From Trichinella spiralis (lineage: Eukaryota; Nematoda; Enoplea; Trichinellida; Trichinellidae): a stretch of DNA of 64,000 nucleotides. The position numbers and the translations under genes are program-made. The notes below the pieces were generated by a model that saw nothing but the letters and a program-made list of their open reading frames with translations, was not told where the DNA came from and did no database searches. The stretch lies in NCBI GenBank assembly GCA_000181795.3, contig CM012953.1, forward strand, positions 4,860,395-4,924,394, written 5' to 3'. Below, piece by piece: positions 34,469-47,528 of this stretch. Position 1 is the first letter of the stretch; each line of letters starts with the position of its first letter.

Positions 34469-36438
34469 ATTTTATTGAAAAAATTTTCCTCTTCAAATGT
34501 TTCTACTAAATGAGCACTGCATTATTATATTGGCAGAGCAGAATTAAATTTCAATTTTACACGACTATCCCATTCATAGTAAAAGTGTGCGTTCCAATTG
34601 TATAAATCCATAAATTTGTATATTTAAATTATTAAGAATTAATGCAAATATTATATTTCAGCTATTGATAACTCGAATTAAAAGTATTATGATTATTTAT
34701 TTAAATCGAATCAATTTAGCATAATCCACTGCTAAGAAAAGTCGACTGTTGTTTATTTTTGTTTGATAGCAATAATGTTAGAAATCATTTGATGATGTAT
34801 ATTAATGCAAATTAAAATTTTATGGTAAATCAATTTCAATCATCGCATTATATCATTGAAAAAGTTTTTTTTCAAAATTCATCTGTTTCAGGAAATAAAA
34901 AACAAAGAAAGGCAACAGTTTGTCTAGAAAATATAATTTCTGAATAGCAAAAAAAAGAAGAGTTTCCAAATAACACCGTAATTGCATTTAATTCAACTAT
35001 AATGTTCAATGAATAATTAATTATGTGAAAAAGCTATTTCGAATTAAATTAAAATATTAAAAATCAGATGCGTTTTAAATTTTTTCAGGAGAAAATCATT
35101 TTTGTAAATTTTGATTCTGCTTTGCAACTGCTTGCAGTTATTTGTATAATATGCGTGGGATTTTATATTACATCCTTGTATATTAGAACAACACAAAGCG
35201 AGTTTAAAAACATGTTCAAAAAAATTCTGAAAAATATCACATTACTTTTATTCATGTTACTTGGTTGTATTAATAAAAAGAATAAGAATTAAATTCATGT
35301 ACCTATTTCTTTTTTTCGCAATAAGTAATTTCGAAAAAAAGATTTTATATATGCAATTAGTTGCAATGCATTTTAATGTTTACGACCCTGGGGCATTTTG
35401 GCGAGCATTTCTGCAAAATATTTGTTTAATATTCTTCAGAAATGTAAAAATAGAAAAGAATGAAAATAAACTGAAATGAAACTGCATTTTGGAATGATTA
35501 AAGTATTTTTTTATCAAAAATAAGCAGCTGTCAAAAGAATGCTTTTCTGATGAAAAAAGTTAAACTTGAAATTTGAATTCGATGTGATGAGAGAAGAATG
35601 TGAAAATAATTGTTTTTAAAACCTATAAAGCACAGGAAATGATAATTTGATAACTGTTATTTTGAAACTGGACATTTTTACTGCAGCAAAACATAAAAAA
35701 CCATGATGTGAAATGTTAAAAAGTAACGGAAATCATCGGATGAATTCGTGAAAGTCAATATGACTAGCAGTGATCATCTAGTTGTTATAACTGATTTTAA
35801 TTATTAAAATGTAAAATCTTTCTTTGCAGAACGCATAAAATTAATTTTAAGAACGCAAAAGTAAACATGAAAAGTGAAATAAATTTGTGTATTTTAAATA
35901 TTTTAAAGAAAATATTTATGGTATTTTGTGCAACTTTGAAATGTAAAGCGTGATTATTGTTCCAACTTGTGTATTTTGATTAAATGCTTAAAAAATAGTA
36001 AGGTATAAAATATTTTTTAATAAATAAAAATCAAAAATATATTTTGAAAATTACAAGCTTTGAATAAAAGGGAAATTTTTGAAATAATTTCCCCTCAATA
36101 TGCATATATACTTGAATATCATAAAATACGGTATAAATTTTCTAATTGACGTTTTAATAGTAAGTTTATCATTAGTTGGTTTACTGTATAGAAACTTGCT
36201 TTCTCTTGCAACTAACTGGTTTACTCTATGCGTGGCCGCTGCGGAACGCTAACGTTCAGTGTGAATCATTCATTACCGATCGTCACAGGATGATAATAGA
36301 ATTGTTTGTTTTGTTAACCGACATATTGCGTTATAACTAGCTTGCTTGCTTGCTCGTTCGTTTGTGCTTAAATCGGTGTTTTCTTCTTGTCTGCTAAATT
36401 CTTGAGCACAATTTCCGCTCATTTTATACATTGTAATT
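34469..36438. other. Intergenic region between METTL2 and FMNL
   Basis: Nearly 2 kb, strongly AT-rich. Two adjacent open frames (35068-35292 and 35261-35479) look like chance: Lys/Ile/Phe-rich and without splice support. A more GC-rich, CpG-containing patch at 36225-36300, 150-200 bases upstream of the FMNL ATG, may be its promoter or 5' UTR. Confidence 0.5.
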
Positions 36439-39400
36439 ATGGCGCTAATTGATTCCACCATGCCGAGCTGTGACGAAGTCGAAAGACTTTTTGAGCTTGT
36501 ACTAGTAAGTATATTTTTTTAACTTTAGCAAAAAAAAATTTTTTGCGAATAATTATGAAATTATGTTTAATAAATTTCTATTGTCAAATTGATCTGCAAA
36601 TCGTTTGAAAATTTGCCAATGCAATAATTGCATCATCAAATTTCATTTCATTATCTTTTGCATCTTTATGCGTTGTTGTATCAGGGTTAATAACTGTCTT
36701 CTGGCTGTATTGTCATTTTTGTACATCCTAATCAAGGACCCTGTCATCCGGTGATCATGTTTCGGCTTCTTTAACATTTCTTATCTGATGATGATGATGA
36801 TCATGACGTGGCAACTCCCACTATAATTTTTCATCCACTTACACAGTTTCATATTATTGTGCATTCATGTTTGCTATTATTTTTATTGTTTTAATTTGTA
36901 ATTTTCTTTTGCAAAAATGGGTTGGTTGATATTTTATTTACTGCGTTTTATTGTGTGAATTTCAGGATTGATGTATGCTAAATTTATTGATTTCTTTGCA
37001 TACAGAGAAGTCTTTCAAAATTGCCCAATTTCATTTTCCCATCAATGATTTTAATGTAACGAAGCTGTTTTCATATTAAGCATAGTTTTAATAATTGTTG
37101 AAACAAGTTAGTTTTCTTATTTTTTTAATGACAACTCTTATCACCATTGTTTGATGAAATTTGAGCTTTGCAAAACAGCAGTTGCTGTTGCAGTTTCAGT
37201 AGCTTCTGTTTAGTATGCATCAGGACCGTTGGTGAGATTAATAATACAGCTTCCTGTCACTAATTTGGTTCATTATTTTTTGAATAAATGCTATATCAGT
37301 AGTGCAGCTGTTCGTTAACAGATTTTCTGTTCTTCTCACAGAGGGAGAGGGAGGAGTTTGTATCTTATTTCCTTTAAAATGAGTTTTCATTCTTGTCCTT
37401 CTTCTATTATTACCACCGTTGTTGGTGTAAAGGAAGAAACTTTCTCGTACACCTTTTCTCAATTCAACCTTGGCCTCAGATGGACAATTTTTATTTTATA
37501 ATTTTTTTAAATAACTTTTTTTATTCTGATAAAACAACTGACACTGAAAACAAATCATGCACAAGAAATAAATATTAAAATTTTCACTCGTGAACTTGTA
37601 AATATCTGTTTTTTCCGATTCATTATTCAGTTTTTAGAAAGGGCGGACATTCATCAACTATTTTGCAAATGACTGTGACACATGTTTTTTATGCATGCAC
37701 ATTTGTTAAGAAACATGTTTCTCTTGTGAATCATCTGCACTTTTATTATACATATATATTTCTTTTTTAATATTATTCGGAAGCTTTCTTTATGTTAATG
37801 TATAAATTTTTTAATGCTTCTATTCATGGGAGGATTTTTCTTTTCATTTTTTCTTTTCCTTTCTTTCTGCTTAGCATTAAGTTTTACAAATTGATGCATG
37901 TTCTGCATCATGATACATCTTTCTTTTCTTTTTCACTTATTATATATGTAAGCAGTTATTGGTAGCAGATATTTATAATTGAATATGGAGGATTGAATTC
38001 TTTTTATTCTTCAGTGTTATTATCAGTGAATTAATTAGTTTTGACTTGAGGGTCTGCGTTCAGTGAAAAATTATGTTCACTTGACGTTTATCTACACCCT
38101 GAGTTCGCCACATGCCTTTTGGCAAATTGAACTGAAACTGCTTGCTATATTTATCATATATACGCTCGCTCTCATGGCCTGAATTGATGAAACGAAAGTT
38201 GGAAAACTGCTTTTTCATAATCAGCTATATTCACATATACTGAAGAAGATAATTTTTTTCACTGGCAAAATTCAGTAGCTAGCAGTTTTCAAATAATACT
38301 TAATAGTACAAAAAAGAATTACAAAAACTATAAATTATTAAAATATACAGTCTGAAGTTGGAAGAAGTGTTGTTAGCAGGAAGGAAATTCTGATGCAGAG
38401 TAAAATTCAGTGCTTTTACTCAGTGGACTGACTGACTGGTTCCAGTGGCCGAATTGTTAGCATAGCATAGCTGGGGAATCAATGAGGTCGCAAGGCCGTC
38501 AGAGTTAGATTATGTTGACCAATGGTCATTCTTGCCATTTTTGATCATATGATATGAAAAATAATAATTGTTTTTTTTCTGTAAATTTGTTAAATTGTAA
38601 ATATTGAAAATTTGCATTGTTGAAAAGGAAAAATAATTGTGAATTACTTTTTTTTTCTTAAATTGTTATTTGAAACGAATTATCGTAAACTGTGCGTGGT
38701 GTGCTTTTGACAGTTTTATTCGTGTGAAAATTATTTTGCAGTGCAAGCAAGATTTGTTTCAATTTTTCAGTACTTTTTTTTCAATTAATTGAATTTTCGG
38801 TCAGCAACTTTTTCATTAGCAGAAAAAAAGACAAAATGTTTTAAGAAAACATCTGTTGAGGAAATGAAAAATTTATTTTTTCCTTTTAATGACTCATTCA
38901 TCATAAATTACATTCTGTTTAAAATCAATTTAAGTTTTTATTCTTTATTTCTAATTTCAACTGATTTTTATATACGTTCAATTTAAAATATAAAAATTTA
39001 TTTTTCATTTGAAATCCGATCAAATGCAAAAAAAAGAAAAAATTAAATCTGATTTTGTGATGGGATGTTAGAACGAATGACTGAAGATGCTTGTCTTATA
39101 ATTGCTGATGTTCAGCAGTCAAATCATACACCATCAATGGCATATTTTTTTCCATTGGACTTCATTTGATTAGTAAAATAGAAAGTTATCCATATCTCTT
39201 TATCTGTGTGATTTCTCCTGAACTGTATTTTTTTCTTTTCTTTTCCGCATCCTTGATTATATTAAACATTTCACCTTCTGACGCTGCAGTGCTTTTATTA
39301 TTTGAAAAGAAAATAAAATTATCTTTTTCAATAATAATAACAAATGAATTATTAGCACTTTAAAATTTTATTTTTTTTTAATTTGAAGATTATGTTTAAA

Positions 39401-42400
39401 ATTCTCAGTTTAAGGTGTCAGATGCTTTTATAACGTGCCTGCCCATCATTATTTGTTATTGGATGTAAATCATAATTGGTATAGGTTTCCTCTCTTTTCT
39501 TTTGTTCGTTTCCAGAATTTTTATGAATATACAAAAATGTTTTATCGAACTGAAATGTTGATCAATAAAATAATAATAATAATAATGCGATAATGTGATC
39601 GTGATAATTCAAGTTGGAATGGATTGAAATTGATTCGCTTGCGCTGGTATGTTTCAGCAGCAAAATGGCGTTGCTGGAGTTGTGATTGATTATTGATCGA
39701 AGTGTTGAAGCATTTTCATTATATTCATATCAAAAATATACATAAGCCGAATTTCATTTGTAGTACAGAATTTTTTTGAAATTTATCAGTAGTAGTAAAT
39801 TGAAATTTAATTTCTACTTTTCCAAATTGACGATTTGCATTGAAGAAAAAACGTATTTTTAAAATTGTTTCTCCATGGATTTTATTAAAATTGAAGGAAA
39901 AAGAACTATGAATTATGGTAAAAAATTGGTTAAACAATTTCTGCTTGATTAATGAAAATGTCTATTTTCATCAAGGTCTCAATACATCAGTATATTATTG
40001 ATTCTTTATAAATTTTTTTTGTTTATAGTTATTTTTTAGTTTTAGTTTGCCTAAATGAACATTTCAAATGATTAAATTTCCATTCACCAGTTGATGGCTT
40101 GTCTTCCCTAATAAAAAAGCGTTGAAATGTTGATATTAAATTTTCAGTGATGCTTTTAAAGTTGAAAAAATTGCTAATTGGTATTCTAAAAATATAAAGT
40201 TATAATGAAAAATATGCATTTGAGATTTGTTTCATTGTTGAATAATTGTTATTGTTTGTATATTTTGGAATGATAATATAGAACTATAATATACTAATAT
40301 TTTATTTCAAATATCAGTATTTTGTTTTCATTAATTTTAAAGATCCTATCATTCAGTCTTGCAGTGAAGTGTTTCCTGGGGGATTGTATGTTTGAAAGTT
40401 GGAAAATTTTTCAGTTATTAAAATGCAAGCAGTGAATCGCTTTGAGAATTCACCAACAGACAGACTGTGTTTCTATTTATGAAATTTATCGTTAATGTTG
40501 ACAATGATGATGCAGAAAATTTGCAATATTATATACACTTTACATTTTATTGCATTCAAATGAGCATTCTTTATAATACGACGGGCGACCATCGACTGAA
40601 CTTGTTCACTTTGTGTTTGAAATTATCACCATTTGCTTTGTTACGTGGTATCTGATTTTGTCATTTTGCTAGCATTCATTGATTTTACAGTTGTTATTAA
40701 ATCAAAAAATTAAAATTTACATACAATTCGTTTTAATTTATTCCTATTATTTACCATCTACAAATTACATTTCTGTTTGAAATATATAATTGCTGATTTT
40801 TATAGAAAATATTATATGCTGAATTGAAATTATCTCTGATTTGTTGTAAAATATTGGATTTTAATTTCACTCCAAATAAAATGCATCACTGATTGTATTG
40901 CTTATTGAAGCCAGATTTACATCTAATAATGTTTACTAATAATGCAGTTTAAAAAGATAATAATAATAATAATAAATCTCTACTTTAGCTTTCTTCTTTT
41001 CACTTTGTTTTTTTAAATTAACGAAATACAATAAAAACAACTTAATTTATACCAAAAAAAACATTTAAATAAAGTTAATTTTTGAAATGATAATAATAAA
41101 TGGCTTACATAATTTTTTGATATATATTAATTTTATCAACCAGTGATGTACGTAAAAAGTTGAATAAATAAATTGAATGATCAGTGAACTAATTCTATCA
41201 AGTCACAACAATCAATTTTTGACTTTTTAGAAAAAGATGGATTTACCTCCACAGAAAGCCAAGATTTTGCGTGGTTACGATTTCAGCAAAAAATGGGAAT
41301 TAGTTTGTGATCAGGTATATCATAAATATATATTTTTTTATTTTATTTGATTTTTGGTTTTGATATTTTATTAGGAAAAATTTATCGAACAAGGTTCTCC
41401 GAAATTGTATCTGGACAAGCTTCGCAGTTATTTAGATCCAAAGGGATCTAAAAAGGTTAAACTGTTTTATTATTATTTTTCTGCTAACTAATTAATTTTT
41501 AGAAGAAAAAATCGACTCCGGATGACAGATCTACAGTGGTGCTGCGACATTTGGAAATTTCACTTCGTACAAACAGCATTGAGTATGGTGTTGTTGATTC
41601 ACTTATTTTGTTTAATTATGGAAGAATTATGCAAATGAGGCTTCAATTGAAAATACGTTATAGTCAGTCTATATAATTGATAATATAATCTACTTCTAAG
41701 CGAATTGACATCATATTCTTTATATTGATGAATCTGAATAGAAAATGAATTTGTTTTTTTTTTAATTTTTGAAAAAAAAATCTAATGATAGGCATTACAT
41801 ATAATTGACCGAAGTTGATTGAAATTCACGTTTTTAATTACAAAATTTTGCTAGGTTAAAACTTTCGTATTCTTTGACAATGACAGATTGGAACAAAAAT
41901 CTAAGCTAAACAACAATCATCAGTTATTTAATTCGTTTTATTTTGTGATACAATGAAACGTTTAAAAAAATTGAAAATTTTTTGCACATTTCTTTTTTTA
42001 ATAATTATTCTTCGACGTTACGTTGTTAATGAGAATCTCGTTTATTTTGTTTTATTTTATTTTATTTCAATGAAGATGAAGTGAAATTATCATTTAAAGA
42101 AAATAAAACAGTTCTTTTAATTTAATGTTTTAATGTTTAATTTTCTGTTTTAGTTGGGTGCGCGAATTTCTCAATGATGAAAATAAAGGTTTGGAGACAC
42201 TTGTGAGATATCTCCAATATATACAAGATACCAGGGGGTTTCAGTAAGATTTTACAATTTCAAACATTTGGTGAACACAGACTGATGCACAATAATTTTG
42301 TCTTTGCTTTATTTAGACCATTATCCGATCGTTCTTCTCTATCTGATTCTTTGCCAGGCTCATCTACGCCAAAATCCGGTGATAGTTTAAAACGGTTTCG

Positions 42401-45400
42401 AAGTACTCCTACCAGCCGAAATCTTCTCGGTGATCCTGAAGATGACATTCACATTTGCATACAGTGTCTTCGAGCTATTATGAATAATACTGTAAATGAA
42501 TACTTTTTCCATATTGAATTTGCTAGTGCTAATCAATTATTGTGAAACATATTTTTATTCCAGCATGGTTTGAATGTCGTCTTCAACGACAGCGAAGCTA
42601 TATATTGTTTGGTTAAAAGCATCCTGCATCCAAGCCTGAGGTAGCTTAGTCGTTTTTCTTCAATAGTATTTTTAAATTTTACAATATTTACTGCTGTTTA
42701 GAACAAAGGCGTTAGTTTTGATTCTTCTAGCCGCAATATGTTTAGTCAACGGTGGTCATGCACTAATTACTCGGGCTTTTGATCGTTTCAGAAGAGTAAC
42801 ACTTCAAAATTGTCATAGCTGTTTGTTTGCAGTTACTAATTTTCAATAATTATTTTTAGGAATTCAATGAAGAACGACGATTTCAAACCTTGTTTTCATA
42901 CTTTAAAGATTATGAACATTTTCATGTAGATTTTATGGTAAGCATCATTTTAAAGTTATGTTTAATTAATTTTTTTTAAAATATATGTAAGTTGTTGTGT
43001 AGAGGATGATATTAATGAGTGTTTTTTTAGGTTGCATGTATGCAGTTTATTAATATAATAGTGAATTCTGTGGAAAATATGAATTATCGCGTTTTCTTAC
43101 AAGAAGAATTTCGTATGCTAGGTTTCAATGATTATCTTGAGGTGGGTAGATATTTTTTTATTTGTCATGAATGTTTTTACACATACTAGTTGTTGTTTTA
43201 GAAGCTGAAACTTACTGAATGTGAAGGTTTGTTGGTACAAATTAATGCATATTGTGAAAATATATACAACGTTGATCAGTTGTTGGAAGACAGCGAACAA
43301 AAAATACAGCTCTTGCAAAGAGTAGAAGAAATTGAAACTGAACTTTCATGCGTAATTTATTTATACATTTATTTATTCGTTTACTGAATGATCGAATTAA
43401 ATATTATCTTTTTACTGTACTCGATTTACTGTTTATTTTTTAAGGCACATGATAAAAACGTGGAATTAGAAGTCGAATACGCGGCACGCTTGAAGGTTCT
43501 AGATTGCAGACTTTCAGAAGTTATAGAAGAGAGGGATCATTTTATGGTATATTTATTGTTTTTTCTTTTGGTGCACTTTTATTTGACATTTTATTATTTA
43601 TTAGAATTTGCATAAAAAATCTGACAGTGAATTGACGACACTGCGGAAAACGCTTAATGAAAAAGAACAAGAAGTGCAGAAGCAAGCAGTAAAATTAGAA
43701 GATGCTATGAAAGAGCTTACTTTATTGCATAAGAGCAAAACAAGTCGACCGCCATCGATTGTAGCAAATGATATCTCGACACAAGGTGATACTGTTGATT
43801 TAGCTGTGGATACATCTGCAAAGGCTTTATCACCTCCTCCCCCACCACCTCCTCCTCCTCCTCCTCCACCGCCAATGAATCGTACAGCTTCTCCTGCTGT
43901 TTTAAGTAAGTTGTTTTAATTTTCAATTTTACTTTTTATTTTATACGTACTGTACCTTATAGTACCTCCTCCTCCTCCACCTCCACTAGCGGCAAATGGA
44001 TTTCCTTCTTTTTCACCGAATAATCCTTCATTGCCAACGCCCAACACTGGAAGTGAGTTTGTTGAGTAATCTTTTTTTAATTGTTCATACATCACTGTGA
44101 ATTATCCATTAAGACATGACGATAAAGAGGCGAATACAAACTAAATACAAGCTGCCTACATTAAATTGGGTAGCTTTGAGGCCGAATCAAGTGAAAGGAA
44201 CAGTTTTCAGTGAACTTGATGATGAAATAGTCTCCAGCGTATGTTTTACACAAATTTGCGATACTATTGAACACATATAGTGGTGATGTTTTGCAGAAAA
44301 TCGATTTTGACGCTTTCGAAGAGCTGTTCAAACTCGGTCCAGGTCTGATGAAAGACGAAAGTGTTTCAAATAACAAATTAAATGTTAGTAATGGTGGAAC
44401 TCCGCAAACAACTGCAACGATAAAGAAGAAATCACTTTTGGATACAAAACGGTTGCAAAATTTGGGTAAATGACAGTTTATCATGTTGAATGAGTATTGT
44501 TGTTGTGCGCACATATATTTTGACGCATGTTTTACACATTTTTGTTGCACATCTATGGTAAATTATAGATTAATAATAATAAAAAATATCTCGTAAAGTT
44601 ATCCACAATGTGTCATCATTGTTGAAGTTATTTCAAGTTGCTCGAAGTGGTTGGTGCATGAGAATTGTCATAATGTTTAGTAATTGCAATAAAACAAAAA
44701 GAGAATTTAAAAAGTCATTGAATAAAAGCAATAAAATTATTGAATGTCTGAGAATATGAATTCGTAATTTTTGACTTATGATATAGATTTTTTAGAATTT
44801 TCTTTAAAACTGACAAGCATGCATATGTAGACTTGCACAGCATGGAACCTCTTGTTTTTAATTTTTTTCTTTTATGAAAGAATTTTTATTGAGCTTTCAA
44901 TGATGTGCCGTAAGAAATAGAATGAAATGAAGTTCTATTTGTTCTTTATCGATGCAGTGAATTTTATTGCAGGTATAACAAAAAGAAAATTGGCAATGGA
45001 ACCTGCTGCGATAATGAAAGCTTTGAATAGTTTTGATCTTAGCGCACTTTCTGCGGAAAAAGTGGAAATTCTGCTGAGAATAATACCTACAGCAGAAGAG
45101 GTGAAAAGCAATTTTTTATTTATTTGGAATGAAAATTTTCCTTTACTTATTTAATTTTTTAAGATCAAATCTTACAAAGAATATGAACAGTCCAAGCAAC
45201 CCATGGACATGCTTTGTGAGGAAGATATTTTCATGATTGGGGTGAGTAATATTACATATGTATATATATATAGTATAGCAGTGAATTGTGTTTTTGTTTA
45301 GTTGTCACGAATTGAACGATTGTCTCAGAAATTGCAAATTATGAGTTTTATGGGTAATTTTTCCGATTCGGTGAGCACAATTCTTCCCGTTTTGGATAGT

Positions 45401-47021
45401 GTTATCGCAGCAGCGGAATCTCTGCGAAATGCGAAAAAACTGTGGAAAGTTTTGGAAATTATTCTTGCCTTTGGAAACTATATGAACAGTTCGAAGAAAG
45501 GCGGGATTTATGGATTCAGAGTACAATCTTTGGAAACAGTATGACGAATGATGCATCATAATTTGAATTCACCTTGTTATTATTATTATTTAAATGATCA
45601 TTTTACAGTTACCATTTCTGAAATCACCTCACAACAAGTCGATTAGTTTATTGCACATACTGTCAGAGACTATAAGAAATAAATTTCCAGAATTGCTCAG
45701 CTTTCCCCAAGAACTCGAAGCTGTGGAAAAAGTTTCTTCAGGTTTTGAAATTATTGTCTTTTTTTAATTATGTAAAAGTAACTTTTTAAATAATATTTTT
45801 TAGTTTCATTGGAATCTGTTCTTGGTGATGTGAATGAATTAGAAAAAGGATACGAGTTGGTTAAAAAAGAATGCACTTTGCGTGGAGAATCTGTAACAGC
45901 TTTGACGAATTTTAAAGCTCTGATTGAACAAGAAATGCTTCAGTTGCGCACTAGCGCCAAAAAGGCAACCGTAAGCGTTCAGTTTTAGCTCTTTCAAAAA
46001 TTAAATTATACGGATCTGGAATGGTTAAATTTAATTTTGTTCACTTTATTTTTCCCTTAGGAATCATTCAGAGATTGCGTAGAATTTTACGGAGAAAGTG
46101 TACAGAGCACAATACCAAATACATTTTTTGGTTATTTTTCAAATTTTATAAGAAATTGGAAGGTGCGAATGTTTTTTGTTAGTTGCTAGTTCAATTTACA
46201 ACAATTCTATTTAAATCTTAGCAAGCAGACGGTGAAAATCTTGCCAAGTGGAAAGCAGAGGTAATTTTGGCATTATAATTGACGTTTGTTTTCAATTTTT
46301 TGAACCACTTTTGGTTGTTTCGTTTCCAGGAGAGGAAAAGGGCGTTGGCGATCAACGGTTCTAATTCCGGTGATGCGAAGACGAAATTGCTGCCTGCTGA
46401 ATCGCAAAGCAAAAGTTTGGTCAATTCGCGTAAAGATTCGTCATGGAAAAGAGATCCAGAAGAAATGGGCATGGGCATCCTTGACGATATTATTTTGGGT
46501 ATGTTTCCCGAAGTCAGTCAGTTGTTTGTCAAAAGGAACCGTGGCTGTTTGTCTTCTTTGTCTCTTGATGTGCATTGTAACTGAAAAAAAAATTTTTTTC
46601 TTTGCTTTAGTTAAAAAATGATCTTGAAGTGTTTTTTCTTCTTTTTACAATTCCACCTATGCAAATTATTATAATTTATGAAAATTGTTGTTTTATTTGC
46701 AGTTCGACGTAAGAAGAGTTTGTGAAAATGGAAAAAACAATTTTTCAGAAACAGATAAAAATTTGAAAAGTTTTAGTAGTAATAATTCACAACAGTTAAG
46801 AATGATATACAAATGTATGCGTTGAACATTATTTAACTGCATATATATATGGCAATTTTTGAGCTTTCTCTTTTTTTTTCAAATAGTCTGCATTTGCATA
46901 TATTTTATTTGTAGATATTACACGAGAGCCGTACAGAGATACGCCCGCGAAGAGAACGAAAAATTGCAAATCTGCTGAAATATCAGAAGTGAATCGCAAT
47001 CGACTTTCAATGGGTAGATGA
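36439..47021 (+). CDS. FMNL: Formin-like protein of the FMNL/FRL family
   Basis: Twenty-five coding exons give 1,010 residues: 36439-36504, 41231-41314, 41375-41455, 41503-41582, 42154-42243, 42317-42491, 42564-42640, 42702-42795, 42860-42937, 43031-43141, 43202-43351, 43445-43546, 43605-43905, 43963-44052, 44114-44238, 44297-44465, 44973-45100, 45164-45241, 45302-45538, 45609-45741, 45804-45970, 46061-46162, 46222-46260, 46330-46498, 46915-47021. Formins nucleate and elongate unbranched actin filaments. The GBD/FH3 half matches FMNL closely ([50 protein letters not shown]), then coiled coil, FH1 with a run of 14 prolines in exon 13, FH2 ([38 protein letters not shown]) and a DAD-like end (ILDDIIL, then basic AKRTKN). 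Residue 2 is Ala, so the usual N-myristoylation Gly is missing. Intron 1 is 4.7 kb. An alternative last exon at 46703-46725 ends RRKKSL. Confidence 0.95.
36505..41230 (+). other. Long FMNL intron 1, no gene seen
   Basis: A 4.7 kb AT-rich intron. Short frames inside (37238-37462 minus, 38789-38986, 40467-40655) lack splice or family support. A more GC-rich stretch at 38060-38520 has weak tRNA-like and coding-like hints that I could not confirm. An alternative FMNL first exon could lie here, but none with an ATG-GGN start and a donor was found. Confidence 0.5.
46703..46725 (+). CDS. Alternative terminal exon of FMNL
   Basis: After TTTATTTGCAG at 46702 a short exon joins exon 24 (phase 1) and reads VRRKKSL then TGA. 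Using it instead of 46915-47021 gives a formin with a clipped basic DAD segment. Read-through of intron 24 instead gives [10 protein letters not shown]... to a stop near 46584. Both are predictions from splice phase only. Confidence 0.5.
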
Positions 47022-47528
47022 AACAGAATTTTTTTTCCCTTTTTAATTCAGTATGGTAAGCGCGCGGTATTGAATCGTCAAATTTTGTTCTCATTCGCAC
47101 GTTATTATTTTTAATTCTTTTTCTCCCTTCCCCTTCTCATGTTATTGCATATTATTTTCTACTCTCTTACTTCCCCTTTCTTCATTCATGTCTTCTCACG
47201 TTCAACTCAGTGATATTTGTAAATTTGTCTTGCTTACCAAAGGTGTTGTTAAACAGAAAAAAATTTGTTTTTTGCTTATGCTTTTATTATATTGTTTCTC
47301 GCCACTGATCAACTGTTCTCTTGTGTTTCTTCTTCTTCTTCTTCTCTTGTGGTTGCGTCATTTTGTGCCTTAAAAGCTGTTGTTAATCAGTTGCTTGCTT
47401 GCTTGCTTGTATATTTAATGGAGAAAAAAAATTTTTTTTTAATTTCCTGGCTTTTCTAGCAACTTGAACGATCAATTTTTACTGATTTCTTTGCGTCTGT
47501 CTGTTTTGTGTTAAAAAATTTTTTTTTT
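47022..47528. other. Convergent 3' region between FMNL and SGCB
   Basis: About 500 bases of T-rich DNA with the 3' UTRs of two converging genes. Contains CTT repeats (47328-47344). The open frames here are low-complexity and not supported. Confidence 0.5.

Noticed and set aside
35068-35479. Two overlapping plus-strand frames between METTL2 and FMNL
   Set aside because: Low-complexity Lys/Ile/Phe composition typical of AT-rich noncoding DNA; no splice partners or family match.
38085-38180. Reverse-transcriptase-like word (AFWQIEL) in FMNL intron 1
   Set aside because: Only a few residues match and nothing upstream or downstream fits; too short to call an element.
38435-38512. tRNA-like stretch (CAGTGGCCGAATTGTTAGC...) that could be a tRNA gene or SINE head
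   Set aside because: An A-box-like word is present, but no good B box (GGTTCGANTCC) follows and I could not form a cloverleaf.
47022-47460. Plus-strand Leu/Phe-rich frames after FMNL
   Set aside because: They arise from CTT and T-rich low-complexity sequence in the 3' region.
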